Shown: one piece after another, positions 37,913 through 47,652 of the stretch
How the letters are laid out: each line of letters starts with the position of its first letter
Numbering within the stretch: the first letter of the stretch is position 1
Assembly (NCBI RefSeq): GCF_001766235.1
Contig: NZ_CP015164.1
Span: 1,825,001 to 1,889,000 of the forward strand
Origin: Acetobacter ascendens
Lineage (GTDB): Bacteria > Pseudomonadota > Alphaproteobacteria > Acetobacterales > Acetobacteraceae
DNA length: 64,000 nt
Direction of reading: 5' to 3'
Made by a program: the position numbers and the translations under genes
The notes under the pieces: generated by a model
What the model was told of the DNA's origin: nothing
The model's input: only the letters and a program-made list of their open reading frames with translations
Database searches by the model: none

Positions 37913-39376
37913 TTACGTCCCGCAAAAGGTGTATCTTACGCGCTCTTCAGGCTGGGGTGGTTGCGTATACCGCATCATACCTGCCTGCTTTGTATAAGGT
38001 GAAGCTGTAAGGCGCAGCATTTCTTCAAACAACGTGTAGTCATCATTGTTTACGGCTGCACTTATCATGGCCTCTATCAGATGATTGCGCGGGATATAAC
38101 ACGGGTTTACGTGGCGCATATTTTCCGCCCGTATAGCTGGAGCGTCCTCCGCTTCTTGCGTTAAACGCTGCCGCCATTGGATTAACCATGGCTGTAAGCC
38201 ATTTAGTGTATCAGACACATATTCACCTGTTATCACGCGCTCATCACTCAAGCTGCGGAATGTATTGGTGAAATCTGCCTGGTGTTCCTGCATTTGAGCA
38301 AACAAAGCGTGAAAGAATGTTTCATCCTCCGCTTGCTGTGTCTTCAAACCAAGCTTTGCACGCAATCCCGCAAAATATGCGCCATGGAATAACCCACCAA
38401 ATTGCTCAAGCGCCTGCCCTGCCAAAGCAACACTTTCTTCTTCATCTTCAGAAAAAAGCGGCAGCAAGGCTTCCGCCAAGCGTGTAAGATTCCATAGGGC
38501 AATTGTCGGCTGGTTGGTAAAGGCGTAACGCCCGCGTTCATCAATAAAGCTAAACACGGCATTAGGGTCATACTGATCCATAAACGCACATGGGCCGTAA
38601 TCTATGGTTTCCCCTGATACAGCCATATTATCCGTATTCATCACACCATGAATAAAGCCAACCAACATCCACTGAGCTATAAGCTTGGCTTGGGCCGCAA
38701 TAACCTGTTGAAGAAACGCCAGATACGGCATTGGGGCTTGTGCTGCCTGCGGGTAATGCCGGGCAATGGCAAAGTCTGCCAAAATCCGCAGACCTGCCAC
38801 ATCCTGCCGTGATGCAAAATACTGAAATGTGCCAACCCGGATATGGCTGGAAGCCACACGCGCCAGAACAGCCCCAGGCAACATGGTTTCACGTAAAACA
38901 GTCATGCCTGTTTTTACGGCCGCCAATGCACGGGTTGTGGGTATACCCAAAGCATGCATGGCTTCACTCACTACATATTCACGCAGTACGGGCCCCAGCA
39001 CAGCACGGCCATCTCCCCTACGGGAAAACGGCGTGGGGCCAGAACCTTTAAGTTGTACTTCCCATACGTGGCCCTGAGCATCCTGTACATCTCCCAGTAA
39101 CAAGGCACGACCATCCCCCAAATGCGGATTAAAACTGCCAAACTGGTGGCCTGCATACGCCGTGGAAAGCGGATCCACACCTTCTGGCATGGCGCTACCA
39201 GCTAACATGGCCACGCCCTGCGGGCTGGCCAGCCATTCTGCGTCCAACCCTAGTTGTTCTGCCAAAGCATAGTTCAACCGGATCAGCTTAGGAGCTGGTG
39301 CAGGAGAAAGAGGTGCATTGGCATAAAACCGCTCTGGCAATGCTGCATAGCTTTGTCGGAAAGGAAGTGGTGCCAT
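37913..39376 (-). CDS. selO: Protein adenylyltransferase SelO
   Basis: This pseudokinase-fold enzyme transfers AMP to protein hydroxyls; in E. coli it affects redox-stress proteins. It has 487 residues, the normal length. The region LKGSGPTPFSRRGDGRAVLGPVLREYVVSEAMHAL and GVMNTDNMAVSGETIDYGPCAFMD (metal and active-site residues) are strongly conserved in the family. It is convergent with the ABC transporter genes. Confidence 0.95.
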   Translation of the reverse strand: MAPLPFRQSYAALPERFYANAPLSPAPAPKLIRLNYALAEQLGLDAEWLASPQGVAMLAGSAMPEGVDPLSTAYAGHQFGSFNPHLGDGRALLLGDVQDAQGHVWEVQLKGSGPTPFSRRGDGRAVLGPVLREYVVSEAMHALGIPTTRALAAVKTGMTVLRETMLPGAVLARVASSHIRVGTFQYFASRQDVAGLRILADFAIARHYPQAAQAPMPYLAFLQQVIAAQAKLIAQWMLVGFIHGVMNTDNMAVSGETIDYGPCAFMDQYDPNAVFSFIDERGRYAFTNQPTIALWNLTRLAEALLPLFSEDEEESVALAGQALEQFGGLFHGAYFAGLRAKLGLKTQQAEDETFFHALFAQMQEHQADFTNTFRSLSDERVITGEYVSDTLNGLQPWLIQWRQRLTQEAEDAPAIRAENMRHVNPCYIPRNHLIEAMISAAVNNDDYTLFEEMLRLTASPYTKQAGMMRYTQPPQPEERVRYTFCGT

Positions 39377-39657
39377 AACTCATTTCTCCGGAATAAAGAC
39401 GGAAAGTGCCTAGGTGGCTCAATAACGGCCTGTGTTGCTGAAAACAGCATCCATTCCGCCAGATGCAAACCCGCCCCACGGGGCATGTCTACCTGGCTCT
39501 CTGGCACATAAAGCATGAACATGATAGGAAAAGCCCCATCACGCCTGCCAACTCAGACCTATGATATAAGAACGTCTGAAAGCAAAAAAAGAACCGAGGC
39601 AACGGAGCCGCCAGACTATCTGGTTCAGACCCCACCGCCGTGGAGACAGCAGAACCC

Positions 39658-40758
39658 ATGACCACCGAATCTGACACCGCCTTCAAGATTACCCGCAAAA
39701 CAGACATCACTCCCGCAGCAGAGCGGGAAGCCATGCTGGCCAATCCGGGTTTTGGCCGCGTTTTTACCGACCACATGGCTGTTGTCACCTATACGGAAGG
39801 TAAGGGCTGGCATTCTGCTGAAATTCTGCCCCGCCAACCGTTGATGCTGGACCCAGCGGCATCCGTACTGCATTACGCGCAGGAAATTTTTGAAGGTATG
39901 AAGGCCTATCGCACACCCGATGGTAGCGTGCAGCTTTTCCGCCCAGATGCTAACGCTCGCCGCTTCCGCCATTCTGCCGAACGTATGGCTATGGCGCAGG
40001 TGCCTGAAGACCTATTTCTGGATGCGGTAACCCAACTTGTGAAGCTGGATAAAGACTGGGTGCCTAAGCCAGAAATCGGCACGCTGTATATCCGCCCATT
40101 CATGATTGCGACGGAAGCTGCTCTTGGCGTGAAGCCGGCATCTGAATTCAAGTTTATCGTGATTGCTTGTGCCGCTGGTGAATATTTCTCCAAGGATGCT
40201 GGCCCAGTTTCCGTATGGGTAGAAGAACGCACTGTACGTGCCTCCCGCGGGGGAACCGGCACTGCCAAATGTGGTGGTAACTACGCCGCCAGCCTAACGG
40301 CACAGATGGAAGGCAAGGAACACGGCTGCCATCAGGTTCTGTTCCTTGATGCGCAGGAACGCCGCTGGCTGGAAGAAATGGGCGGCATGAACGTGATGAT
40401 GGTGTTTGAAGATGGCACCTTGCAAACACCTCCACTGGACAGCGGCACCATTCTGCACGGCATTACCCGCGATTCCCTTCTAACCTTGGCGCGTGACCGT
40501 GGCCTGAAGGTAAAGGAAGAACGCTACGCTATTGATCAGCTTTATGGTGATGCCGATTCCGGTAAGCTGAAAGAAGTATTCGCCTGCGGTACCGCTGCTG
40601 TTGTGACACCGATTGGTACATTTAAAAGCACAGAAGGCGGCTGCACCATTGGCAATGGCCAGACTGGTGAAGTTACCAGCAGCCTGCGTAAGGCTTTGTG
40701 CGATATCCAATTTGGCCGTGCAGCAGACACGCATGGCTGGGTTAAAAAAATTGGCTAA
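39658..40758 (+). CDS. ilvE: Branched-chain amino acid aminotransferase
   Basis: This PLP enzyme interconverts leucine, isoleucine and valine with their keto acids. It has 366 residues. The PLP lysine is in TGTAKCGGNYAAS; HYAQEIFEGMKAYR and TLYIRPFMIATE are class IV features. The ATG at 39658 is preferred to a GTG at 39640 because it gives the usual length. The 281-bp region upstream holds TATGATATAAG near 39560 as a possible -10. Confidence 0.95.
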   Translation: MTTESDTAFKITRKTDITPAAEREAMLANPGFGRVFTDHMAVVTYTEGKGWHSAEILPRQPLMLDPAASVLHYAQEIFEGMKAYRTPDGSVQLFRPDANARRFRHSAERMAMAQVPEDLFLDAVTQLVKLDKDWVPKPEIGTLYIRPFMIATEAALGVKPASEFKFIVIACAAGEYFSKDAGPVSVWVEERTVRASRGGTGTAKCGGNYAASLTAQMEGKEHGCHQVLFLDAQERRWLEEMGGMNVMMVFEDGTLQTPPLDSGTILHGITRDSLLTLARDRGLKVKEERYAIDQLYGDADSGKLKEVFACGTAAVVTPIGTFKSTEGGCTIGNGQTGEVTSSLRKALCDIQFGRAADTHGWVKKIG

Positions 40759-40791
40759 GTTGCAGATATTCTTCCTGTAAACATACCCCTA

Positions 40792-40816
40792 TACCCCGGC
40801 CTTGGCCGGGGTATTT
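40792..40816 (+). terminator. Terminator after ilvE
   Basis: A perfect 10-bp stem (TACCCCGGCC/GGCCGGGGTA) has a two-base loop as drawn; the end pairs would open to give a normal loop. It is followed by TTT. It lies 34 bp past the ilvE stop. Confidence 0.75.
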
Positions 40817-40945
40817 GCCTGTTACGGACCTTAACAGCCGACAGAAAGCCGGGTGCCCAATGCTGGACATCAAAACACAAGGGGCATATCCAAACCCTAT
40901 GGCATTCTTTCTGCCTTCCCTTCCGCTTACACGGTTTGCATTAGT

Positions 40946-43747
40946 ATGACAGAAACACCCCATCTGGTTCTGGTAGATGGCAGCGGCTTTATTTTCCGCG
41001 CCTTTCATGCCCTCCCGCCCATGACCAGCCCAGAAGGTGTACCAGTAAATGCCGTTTACGGCTTTACCACCATGCTGGCTCGCTTGCTGAAAGACCATGT
41101 AGGCACGCATCTAGCTGTGCTGTTTGATGCCAGCCGCCAGACATTCCGTTCAGAAATCTATCCACAGTATAAAGCGCATCGCCCCGAACCGCCTGAAGAC
41201 TTGCGCCCCCAGTTCAGCCTGATCAGGGAAGCCACACAGGCCTTCAATGTGCCGGGCATCGAACTCCCTGGCTGGGAGGCAGATGACCTGATTGCATCTT
41301 ATGCAATGGCCATTCGGGCACAAGGCGGCACATGCACCATTGTTTCATCTGACAAAGATCTGATGCAACTAGTGGGAGACGGCGTTTGCATGCTGGACCC
41401 CATCAAACAAACACCAGTTGGCCCTGCTGAGGTAGAAACTAAATTTGGTGTCCCCCCCACAAAAGTGGTGGATGTACAGGCCCTGATGGGAGACCCCACA
41501 GATAATGTACCCGGCGTGCCCGGCATTGGCCCCAAAACAGCAGCAGCTCTTGTGCAGGAATATGGCACGCTGGAAGCTGTTCTAAATGCTGCGCCGGAGA
41601 TGAAAAAATCCAAGCGGCGTGACATGCTCATCGAACACGCCAATGCTGCACGCGTTTCTCTCCAGTTGGTCACCCTTGCCACTGATGTTCCGCTGCCCGT
41701 GCCAGTAGAAGAACTCAACACGCGTGAGCCAGATATGCTGATTTTGGCAGACTGGCTGGACCGTATGGGATTTCGTTCCATCCTCAGCCGTATGGGGCTT
41801 GGCCACCCTTCTGGCGCCCATGCACATCGTGCTGCCAGAAAAGTCGCCGCGGCATCAGTGGCCGGAGCTACCACACCCGCTGATGCGGCATCGGCCCCCG
41901 ATGCATCTGTGCTTTCTGCCCCGTATCATGATTATGAAACTGTGCGCACAGCAGAAGCCCTGCAAAAATGGGTAAGCACAGCACAAGAAGCCGGTATCTG
42001 TGCGGTGGATACAGAAACGGATGGACTAGACCCGCTTGCCGCCAATATTGTCGGGTTTTCTATTGCAACGGCTCCGGGCAAAGCCTGCTATGTGCCTTTA
42101 AAACACGAAGGTACTCTAGAAGCACCTACAGGCGAACAACTTGCGGTTGATGCAGCCCTTAAACTTCTGGCGCCTCTTTTGCAGGATGATGCCGTTTTAA
42201 AGATTTTCCATAATGCCAAGTTTGATCTGCTCATTCTGGATCATGCAGGCATTCCGGTATCCAGCATCACCGCTGTAGATGATACAATGCTGATCTCTTA
42301 CAGCCAGTCTGCTGGGCTACATGGGCAAGGTATGGATGAACTTTCTACCCTGCATTTAAGCCATACACCCATCACGTATGACAGTGTAACAGGCACAGGC
42401 CGCAACCGCCTGCCTTTTGCGCAAGTTCCTGTTGAGACTGCCACCAAATATGCAGCCGAAGATGCCGACGTAACTTTACGCCTATGGCATGTGCTGCATC
42501 CTACGCTGCGCGCCAACAAAGCTCTGGCGCTTTATGAGCAGATTGAACGCCCACTTTCGGCCATTCTGGCTGACATGGAAAAAGCTGGCATTGCCGTAGA
42601 TCGGGCAGAGCTTGATCGGCTTTCCAAGGATTTTGAAGCCCGTATGCTGGGCATGGAAAACGATATTTACGAAGCCGCCGGGCGACAGTTCAATATCGGC
42701 TCTCCCAAACAACTTGGGGAAATCCTGTTTGATGAAATGGGCCTGAAAGGCGGCAAACGGGGTAAGGCTGGGGCTTGGAGCACAGATTCCTCTGTCTTGC
42801 AGGATCTGGCTGACCAAGGGCACGATCTGCCTGCGCGTATTTTGGCATGGCGGCAGCTTGCCAAGCTAAAATCCACTTATACGGATGCGCTATTACGCCA
42901 GGCTGGGCGCGATGACCGCGTGCACACATCCTTCCAGATGGCTATTACCTCCACAGGGCGTTTATCTTCTACTGACCCCAACCTGCAAAATATTCCAGTA
43001 CGCACGGAAGAAGGCACACGTATCCGGCAGGCCTTTATTGCGCCACCGGGCAAGAAACTGATTTCTGCTGACTACTCGCAAATCGAACTGCGGCTACTGG
43101 CCGATGTTGCCAATATTCCAGCTTTGCGTGAAGCTTTCCAGCTTGGGCAGGATATTCACGCCCGCACAGCATCGGAAGTTTTCAATATTCCACTTGATGG
43201 TATGGATGCTCTGACACGACGGCGCGCCAAAGCTATTAACTTTGGTATTATTTACGGTATTTCGGCTTTTGGGCTTAGCAAACAGCTTGGTATTCCTGCG
43301 GGTGAAGCACGCACTTATATAGATGCCTATTTTGCGCGGTATCCCGGTATCCGTGATTATATGGAGCGCATGCGAGAAGAAGCACGCACCCACGGATATG
43401 TTCTGACACCTTTTGGCCGACGTTGTTATGTGCCTGGTATTCATGAAAAAAGTGCTGCCAGACGCCAATATGCTGAGCGGCAAGCTATTAATGCCCCCCT
43501 ACAGGGTGGTGCTGCAGACATTATAAAACGCGCCATGGTGCATTTGCCGTTAGCCTTGCAAAAGGCAGGCTTTGGCGCAACACGCATGCTCCTACAGGTG
43601 CATGATGAACTGTTGTTTGAAACAGATGAATTAGAAGCCAAAGCTGTGGCGGCAATTATTAAAAACGTTATGGAAGCAGCGGCAGATCTTGCTGTACCGC
43701 TGGTTGTAGAAACCGGAATAGGCCAGAATTGGGCGGAGGCACATTAA
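40946..43747 (+). CDS. polA: DNA polymerase I
   Basis: This repair and Okazaki-fragment polymerase has 933 residues. Three domains follow in order: 5' nuclease (LVLVDGSGFIFRAFHALPP, with ADDLIASYA and SSDKDLMQL), 3'-5' exonuclease with its metal site intact (AVDTETDGLDPL), and family A polymerase (SADYSQIELRLLA, RRAKAINFGIIYG, VHDELLFE). So proofreading is probably active. The ATG at 40946 starts the nuclease domain at the right place. Confidence 0.97.
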   Translation: MTETPHLVLVDGSGFIFRAFHALPPMTSPEGVPVNAVYGFTTMLARLLKDHVGTHLAVLFDASRQTFRSEIYPQYKAHRPEPPEDLRPQFSLIREATQAFNVPGIELPGWEADDLIASYAMAIRAQGGTCTIVSSDKDLMQLVGDGVCMLDPIKQTPVGPAEVETKFGVPPTKVVDVQALMGDPTDNVPGVPGIGPKTAAALVQEYGTLEAVLNAAPEMKKSKRRDMLIEHANAARVSLQLVTLATDVPLPVPVEELNTREPDMLILADWLDRMGFRSILSRMGLGHPSGAHAHRAARKVAAASVAGATTPADAASAPDASVLSAPYHDYETVRTAEALQKWVSTAQEAGICAVDTETDGLDPLAANIVGFSIATAPGKACYVPLKHEGTLEAPTGEQLAVDAALKLLAPLLQDDAVLKIFHNAKFDLLILDHAGIPVSSITAVDDTMLISYSQSAGLHGQGMDELSTLHLSHTPITYDSVTGTGRNRLPFAQVPVETATKYAAEDADVTLRLWHVLHPTLRANKALALYEQIERPLSAILADMEKAGIAVDRAELDRLSKDFEARMLGMENDIYEAAGRQFNIGSPKQLGEILFDEMGLKGGKRGKAGAWSTDSSVLQDLADQGHDLPARILAWRQLAKLKSTYTDALLRQAGRDDRVHTSFQMAITSTGRLSSTDPNLQNIPVRTEEGTRIRQAFIAPPGKKLISADYSQIELRLLADVANIPALREAFQLGQDIHARTASEVFNIPLDGMDALTRRRAKAINFGIIYGISAFGLSKQLGIPAGEARTYIDAYFARYPGIRDYMERMREEARTHGYVLTPFGRRCYVPGIHEKSAARRQYAERQAINAPLQGGAADIIKRAMVHLPLALQKAGFGATRMLLQVHDELLFETDELEAKAVAAIIKNVMEAAADLAVPLVVETGIGQNWAEAH

Positions 43748-43751
43748 GACC

Positions 43752-44372
43752 ATGACACCGGCTGGAAAACGTATAGCCCTCATGACCTTTGGCGTGCTGG
43801 CTTTGGCAGCTGCCGGAGGTTACACCGCCACTCATCTGGCCTTAAAACACGGCGTGCAGCTCAACACTTATGGCAACGAGGTTGGGGGGTCCTTCCGCCT
43901 TATGGATTCCACAACAGGCACCATGACGGATCAAACCTTCCGTAACCGTTGGATGCTTGTTCTGTTTGGTGCCACGCATTGTGCAGAAGATGCTTGCGCC
44001 CCTGCCCTGCGTAATATGTCTGCGGCATTGGACCAGATAGAAGGTGGCAGGCACAACGCTGTTATCATTTTTGTAAGCCTTGACCCAGATAGAGATGATG
44101 CAGAACGCCTACGCCAATATGGTGAAAGTATTGGCCCGCGCGTTGTAAGCGGCACAGCAGCTCCCTTTGCTTTGGCTGATCTGGCAAAGGAATATCATGC
44201 TCCTATTGAAAAAGTACCAGATCCTGAATGGACATATACCATGCGGATGTCCCCACAGTTTGTAGTTATGGGGCCAGAGGTACGTTACAAGGGGATGATT
44301 GATGCCCGTGCAGATAGTACCCATATGGCTGAAGATCTGCGCCGTATCATGCAATCTCAGAACGGTGGGTAA
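43752..44372 (+). CDS. SCO1/SenC-like protein with altered metal site
   Basis: This is a membrane-anchored thioredoxin-fold protein of 206 residues: one N-terminal span, then FGATHCAEDACAPAL, RQYGESIG and SPQFVVMGPE in the SCO order. SCO proteins carry copper to cytochrome oxidase using CxxxC and a distant histidine. Here the cysteines are spaced CxxxxC, and the place of the histidine reads MRMSP with methionine. The gene starts five bases after polA. A different thiol or copper role is possible. Confidence 0.75.
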   Translation: MTPAGKRIALMTFGVLALAAAGGYTATHLALKHGVQLNTYGNEVGGSFRLMDSTTGTMTDQTFRNRWMLVLFGATHCAEDACAPALRNMSAALDQIEGGRHNAVIIFVSLDPDRDDAERLRQYGESIGPRVVSGTAAPFALADLAKEYHAPIEKVPDPEWTYTMRMSPQFVVMGPEVRYKGMIDARADSTHMAEDLRRIMQSQNGG

Positions 44373-44467
44373 CCTACGCTAATCTATTGCCCCGCGCTTT
44401 ATACGCTGTGGTGTAATATACGTGTTATGCTTGCCTTCTCTTTCTGCCAGAGCTGTACTGTTTTCTC

Positions 44468-45214
44468 ATGTCGTTGTTTTCAAAATTGAGTACCAGCTTA
44501 CGGTTTTATGCATCGCTTGCCGTTATTGGTATTATTTTTCTGGCACTGGATGCAGGCTCTTTCCTGCTCCGCCATGGGCTGCCAGAAGGGGCAAAACGCC
44601 GCAGAATAGGACAGGCATGGCTCTGTTTTATGGCCCGTCTTGCTGTGCGTTATCTTGAAGCTGCCGGTATTTTGGAATGTGACCTCGCAGAGCTTAATAC
44701 CCTTAAGAATGTCCCCAACATTATACTGGTTGCTAATCACCCTTCACGGTTGGACAGCCTTATTCTGGCCTCTGCCCTGCCGCATCTGGTTTGCGTTACC
44801 AAAGCCTCCATCTGGGAACGCCCAACTTTGGGTAGCACGTTACGGACTGCAGGCTACGTTCGGCATGATAGCCTTTTGCGGCTAATTGGGCCAGCTTCTG
44901 AACGCCTGCAAGAAGGTAATCAGTTATTGTTGTTTCCCGAAGGCACGCGCTCCCGCGCAGGCACAGAACCCAGCCCCATGCAGCCAGGTTTTGCAGCTAT
45001 TGCGCAGCGTACCCGTCTGCCAGTGCAGACTCTCTTGATCAAAACAGATTCACCCTACCTTTCTCAGGGCTGGTCTTTCCTAAAGCAACCTCCTCTCCCC
45101 ATGCGTTACCAAATACAAACTGGCCCACACTTTCCTGCTCCTGCCAGAGATGAAGCCAGCGGACGTGCGTTACTTGAGGCTGTAGAAAACTGGCTGAAAG
45201 ATCATCTGGCCTAA
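44468..45214 (+). CDS. plsC: 1-acyl-glycerol-3-phosphate acyltransferase (PlsC family)
   Basis: This membrane-bound acyltransferase of 248 residues makes phosphatidic acid. The catalytic motif is ANHPSRLDSLIL (HxxxxD), and the acyl-acceptor motif is LFPEGTRSRAG. One N-terminal span is present. It could be one of several paralogues in the genome, so the symbol denotes the family. It is followed by a strong hairpin. Confidence 0.87.
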   Translation: MSLFSKLSTSLRFYASLAVIGIIFLALDAGSFLLRHGLPEGAKRRRIGQAWLCFMARLAVRYLEAAGILECDLAELNTLKNVPNIILVANHPSRLDSLILASALPHLVCVTKASIWERPTLGSTLRTAGYVRHDSLLRLIGPASERLQEGNQLLLFPEGTRSRAGTEPSPMQPGFAAIAQRTRLPVQTLLIKTDSPYLSQGWSFLKQPPLPMRYQIQTGPHFPAPARDEASGRALLEAVENWLKDHLA

Positions 45215-45222
45215 ATGCAAAA

Positions 45223-45255
45223 CAGGCTCAGCATGAAAATTTCATGCTGAGCCTG
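45223..45255. terminator. Bidirectional terminator
   Basis: An almost perfect inverted repeat (CAGGCTCAGCATGAAA and its complement) lies between convergent plsC and the MFS gene. The central A/T bases form the loop. There is no long T run outside the stem. Confidence 0.7.
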
Positions 45256-45294
45256 CATCATAGCGACAGTATTCCGAAGTATTTCCGCTTTATC

Positions 45295-46755
45295 TTATTC
45301 CTGATGGATAGGCGGCAACGTAGAATCTACTGTGATAGGGTGATCTCCCTGAAGGATCTTTTTAACTTCAGCCTCACTCCCCACTGCTGGTGGTGAGCCA
45401 CGCAGAGGCATGCAAGCCGTTTCCTTCACTGTCAGCATTGTAACAATACCAACAACACCCGCAAACATGAGATAATAAGCTGGCATAAGCAGGTTGCCTG
45501 TGTGCCCAACCAGCCATGCTGTTACCAGTGGTGTTGTGCCACCAAACATGGAAACAGATACGTTAAACGCCATAGAAAGCGCAGTATATCTGATAGGCGT
45601 ATAGAAAAGCGCCGGCAAAGTGGATGGCATGCTGCTGGTAAAGCAGACAAGAGCAAGACCAAGAAGCATCAGGCCCGCAAAAATCAGCCAATCATTCCCG
45701 CTCTGCAAAAGCAAAACAGAAGGAATAGACAGCACCAGAAGAGCAATACAAGCACCAATAATCATGGGGCGGCGGCCCAGTTTATCGCTTAAATACCCAC
45801 CCATTACGTTCAATGGCATCATCATCAGCATGACGATGATAATCAGCAAAAGACCTTTGCTTTCCGCGTATCCTAAAGCCACCGTCAGATAGCTAGGAAT
45901 GTACGTCAGCAACATGTAGTCGGTTACGTTAAATACCAGCACAAGGCCCATGCATTTTAGCAACTGCCGCCAATGCACACGCAGCAGTTCACCCCAACCC
46001 GGTTTTTCATCATCCCGCTGCGCAGCCTGTTCTGCATATGCCTGAAAAGCTGGCGTTTCTTCCAACCGGGAGCGCATATACACACCTAGCAGCCCCAATG
46101 GGCCGGCAATCAAAAAGGGAATACGCCATCCCCATTCCAACATGGCCGTATGGCTAAGGCCAATCTGCAAGGCTGTGACAATACCTGCACCTGCCACATA
46201 ACCAGCCAGAGTACCAAACTCCAGCCAACTCCCCATAAGCCCGCGATTTTTATCGGTGGAATATTCCGCAATAAAGGTGGCGGCACCAGCATATTCCCCA
46301 CCGGTTGAAAATCCCTGCACCAACCGAGCCAGCAGCAATAGCAACGGTGCCCATAAACCAATGTGAGCATAAGATGGAATCAGGCCGATAGAGAACGTGC
46401 CAATTGCCATTGCAATCATCGTAAAAGCCAGCACTTTCTGGCGTCCGTATTTATCCCCCAGTGGCCCAAAAACCATGCCACCCAGAGGCCTGACCAGAAA
46501 TGCCACAGTAAACGTAGCAAAAGTTGCAATCAGACGGGTGGCAGCATCATCCGATGGAAAAAAGACCTGCCCCAGCGTAACGGCAATATAACCATAGACA
46601 CCAAAGTCGAACCACTCCATGGCATTACCCAAAGCAGCTGCGCCCACTGCCTTGTTTAACATCTGGGCATCAACAACAGTAATGTCCTGCGGTTTCATCT
46701 GTTTACGGCGCTTAAACCAACCAAAATGCGCATGCGCCGTTCCAGAATCCTTCAT
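45295..46755 (-). CDS. MFS transporter, metabolite:H+ symporter (ProP-like)
   Basis: This is a 12-span carrier of 486 residues. ALGNAMEWFDFGVYGYIAVTLGQVFFPS at the first span and GPLGDKYGRQKVLA in the loop after span 2 identify the MHS family (proline/betaine ProP, alpha-ketoglutarate KgtP, citrate CitA). The solute is not decided by sequence. AGAGGTGAGGG lies a few bases before the ATG at 46755. Confidence 0.9.
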   Translation of the reverse strand: MKDSGTAHAHFGWFKRRKQMKPQDITVVDAQMLNKAVGAAALGNAMEWFDFGVYGYIAVTLGQVFFPSDDAATRLIATFATFTVAFLVRPLGGMVFGPLGDKYGRQKVLAFTMIAMAIGTFSIGLIPSYAHIGLWAPLLLLLARLVQGFSTGGEYAGAATFIAEYSTDKNRGLMGSWLEFGTLAGYVAGAGIVTALQIGLSHTAMLEWGWRIPFLIAGPLGLLGVYMRSRLEETPAFQAYAEQAAQRDDEKPGWGELLRVHWRQLLKCMGLVLVFNVTDYMLLTYIPSYLTVALGYAESKGLLLIIIVMLMMMPLNVMGGYLSDKLGRRPMIIGACIALLVLSIPSVLLLQSGNDWLIFAGLMLLGLALVCFTSSMPSTLPALFYTPIRYTALSMAFNVSVSMFGGTTPLVTAWLVGHTGNLLMPAYYLMFAGVVGIVTMLTVKETACMPLRGSPPAVGSEAEVKKILQGDHPITVDSTLPPIHQE

Positions 46756-47108
46756 AAAATATTCCCTCACCTCTTATTTCATACGTAATTTGCATCTAAA
46801 ATATTATCATTATGCAGAAATTTATTCAATATTTTTCTAAGTTATACTATTTTACAAGATTCAATGTGGTATATTCATTTATATATTTAAAAACAATACT
46901 TTAAATAATTATCATGATCCTGCCATGTACAAAACAAATCCACATATCAAAGACGCAATACCAGTATGAACGTTGCATTTTTTTTGAATGAAAAATTCTT
47001 TGCACTCTCAAAGGAACGCCTCATATCCTTAAGCGGTTATAAGTAAGCTTCTGTTTTGATGGGTTCATCCTTTCTCATTCGCCTATACTCAGCAAAGAGA
47101 AATCCCTC
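46756..47108. other. AT-rich intergenic region between divergent genes
   Basis: This 353-bp gap is AT-rich around 46790-46920 and must hold the promoters of the MFS gene (minus) and the small secreted protein (plus). No RNA gene, repeat or mobile-element end is visible. Confidence 0.5.
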
Positions 47109-47441
47109 ATGTCACACATAAAACAAATCATGTACACGGGAATAGCTGTGGTGTGCTTTACAATGCCTACTTTTGCACAAAGCACTCCTAAACCGCAGAA
47201 GCCTGCACCTGCGCCCCACTCTTCCATTTACTCTGATGGAACAGGTGATAATATGATCGACAAGCTTAACAATGCCCAGCTCGATCAAAATTATCAGGGG
47301 CTTTACTATTTCCCTGGGCAAAAAATTCCACCTTTTAAAAGCACGCCGACCAGTCAATTAGAAAACTCTCGACCTGCCTCTAAAAATGACAAAAACACTT
47401 CAACAGAACAACAAAAAGAAAATACCGTTATTTCAAAATAA
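47109..47441 (+). CDS. Small secreted hypothetical protein
   Basis: This 110-residue protein has a Sec signal peptide (residues 1-23, ending TFAQS). The mature part is hydrophilic: a proline-rich start (STPKPQKPAPAPHSS), a short region with LDQNYQGLYYFPGQKIPPF, and a tail rich in S, K, N, Q and E that is probably disordered. I do not recognise the family. It lies alone, convergent with the cyd genes and with a hairpin after the stop. Confidence 0.65.
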   Translation: MSHIKQIMYTGIAVVCFTMPTFAQSTPKPQKPAPAPHSSIYSDGTGDNMIDKLNNAQLDQNYQGLYYFPGQKIPPFKSTPTSQLENSRPASKNDKNTSTEQQKENTVISK

Positions 47442-47461
47442 AATATCGTTTTTAAAGCATT

Positions 47462-47488
47462 CCCCCTCTTTGCAAGAAAGTAGGGGGG
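47462..47488. terminator. Hairpin between convergent genes
   Basis: The stem CCCCCT/AGGGGG, with an inner CTTT/AAAG, lies between the secreted-protein gene (ends 47441) and the DUF2474 gene (ends 47503). It lacks a long T run. Confidence 0.6.
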
Positions 47489-47502
47489 ACTTAATGCCGA
47501 AC

Positions 47503-47652
47503 TTATTTAGGGATCATCAGGTGTAACAAAGAAGCCCCAGCAAAAAACACTGCGGTGCTTAGCGTCCAGATTGCTACAAACCATCCAATCCGTGCCCCAA
47601 TATTCTTTGGGGCACCATCTCCGTTTCCCTGAACAATTTTAGTGATAGCCAT
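47503..47652 (-). CDS. DUF2474 microprotein of the cytochrome bd operon
   Basis: This is a 49-residue protein with one membrane span (GWFVAIWTLSTAVFFAGASLL) after a polar start (MAITKIVQGNGDG). Small proteins of this shape (DUF2474; compare CydX) follow cydB in cyanide-insensitive-type bd operons and may stabilise the oxidase. Its ATG lies 14 bases inside the end of cydB, so the two are translationally coupled. The frame looks intact even though cydA is broken. Confidence 0.8.
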   Translation of the reverse strand: MAITKIVQGNGDGAPKNIGARIGWFVAIWTLSTAVFFAGASLLHLMIPK

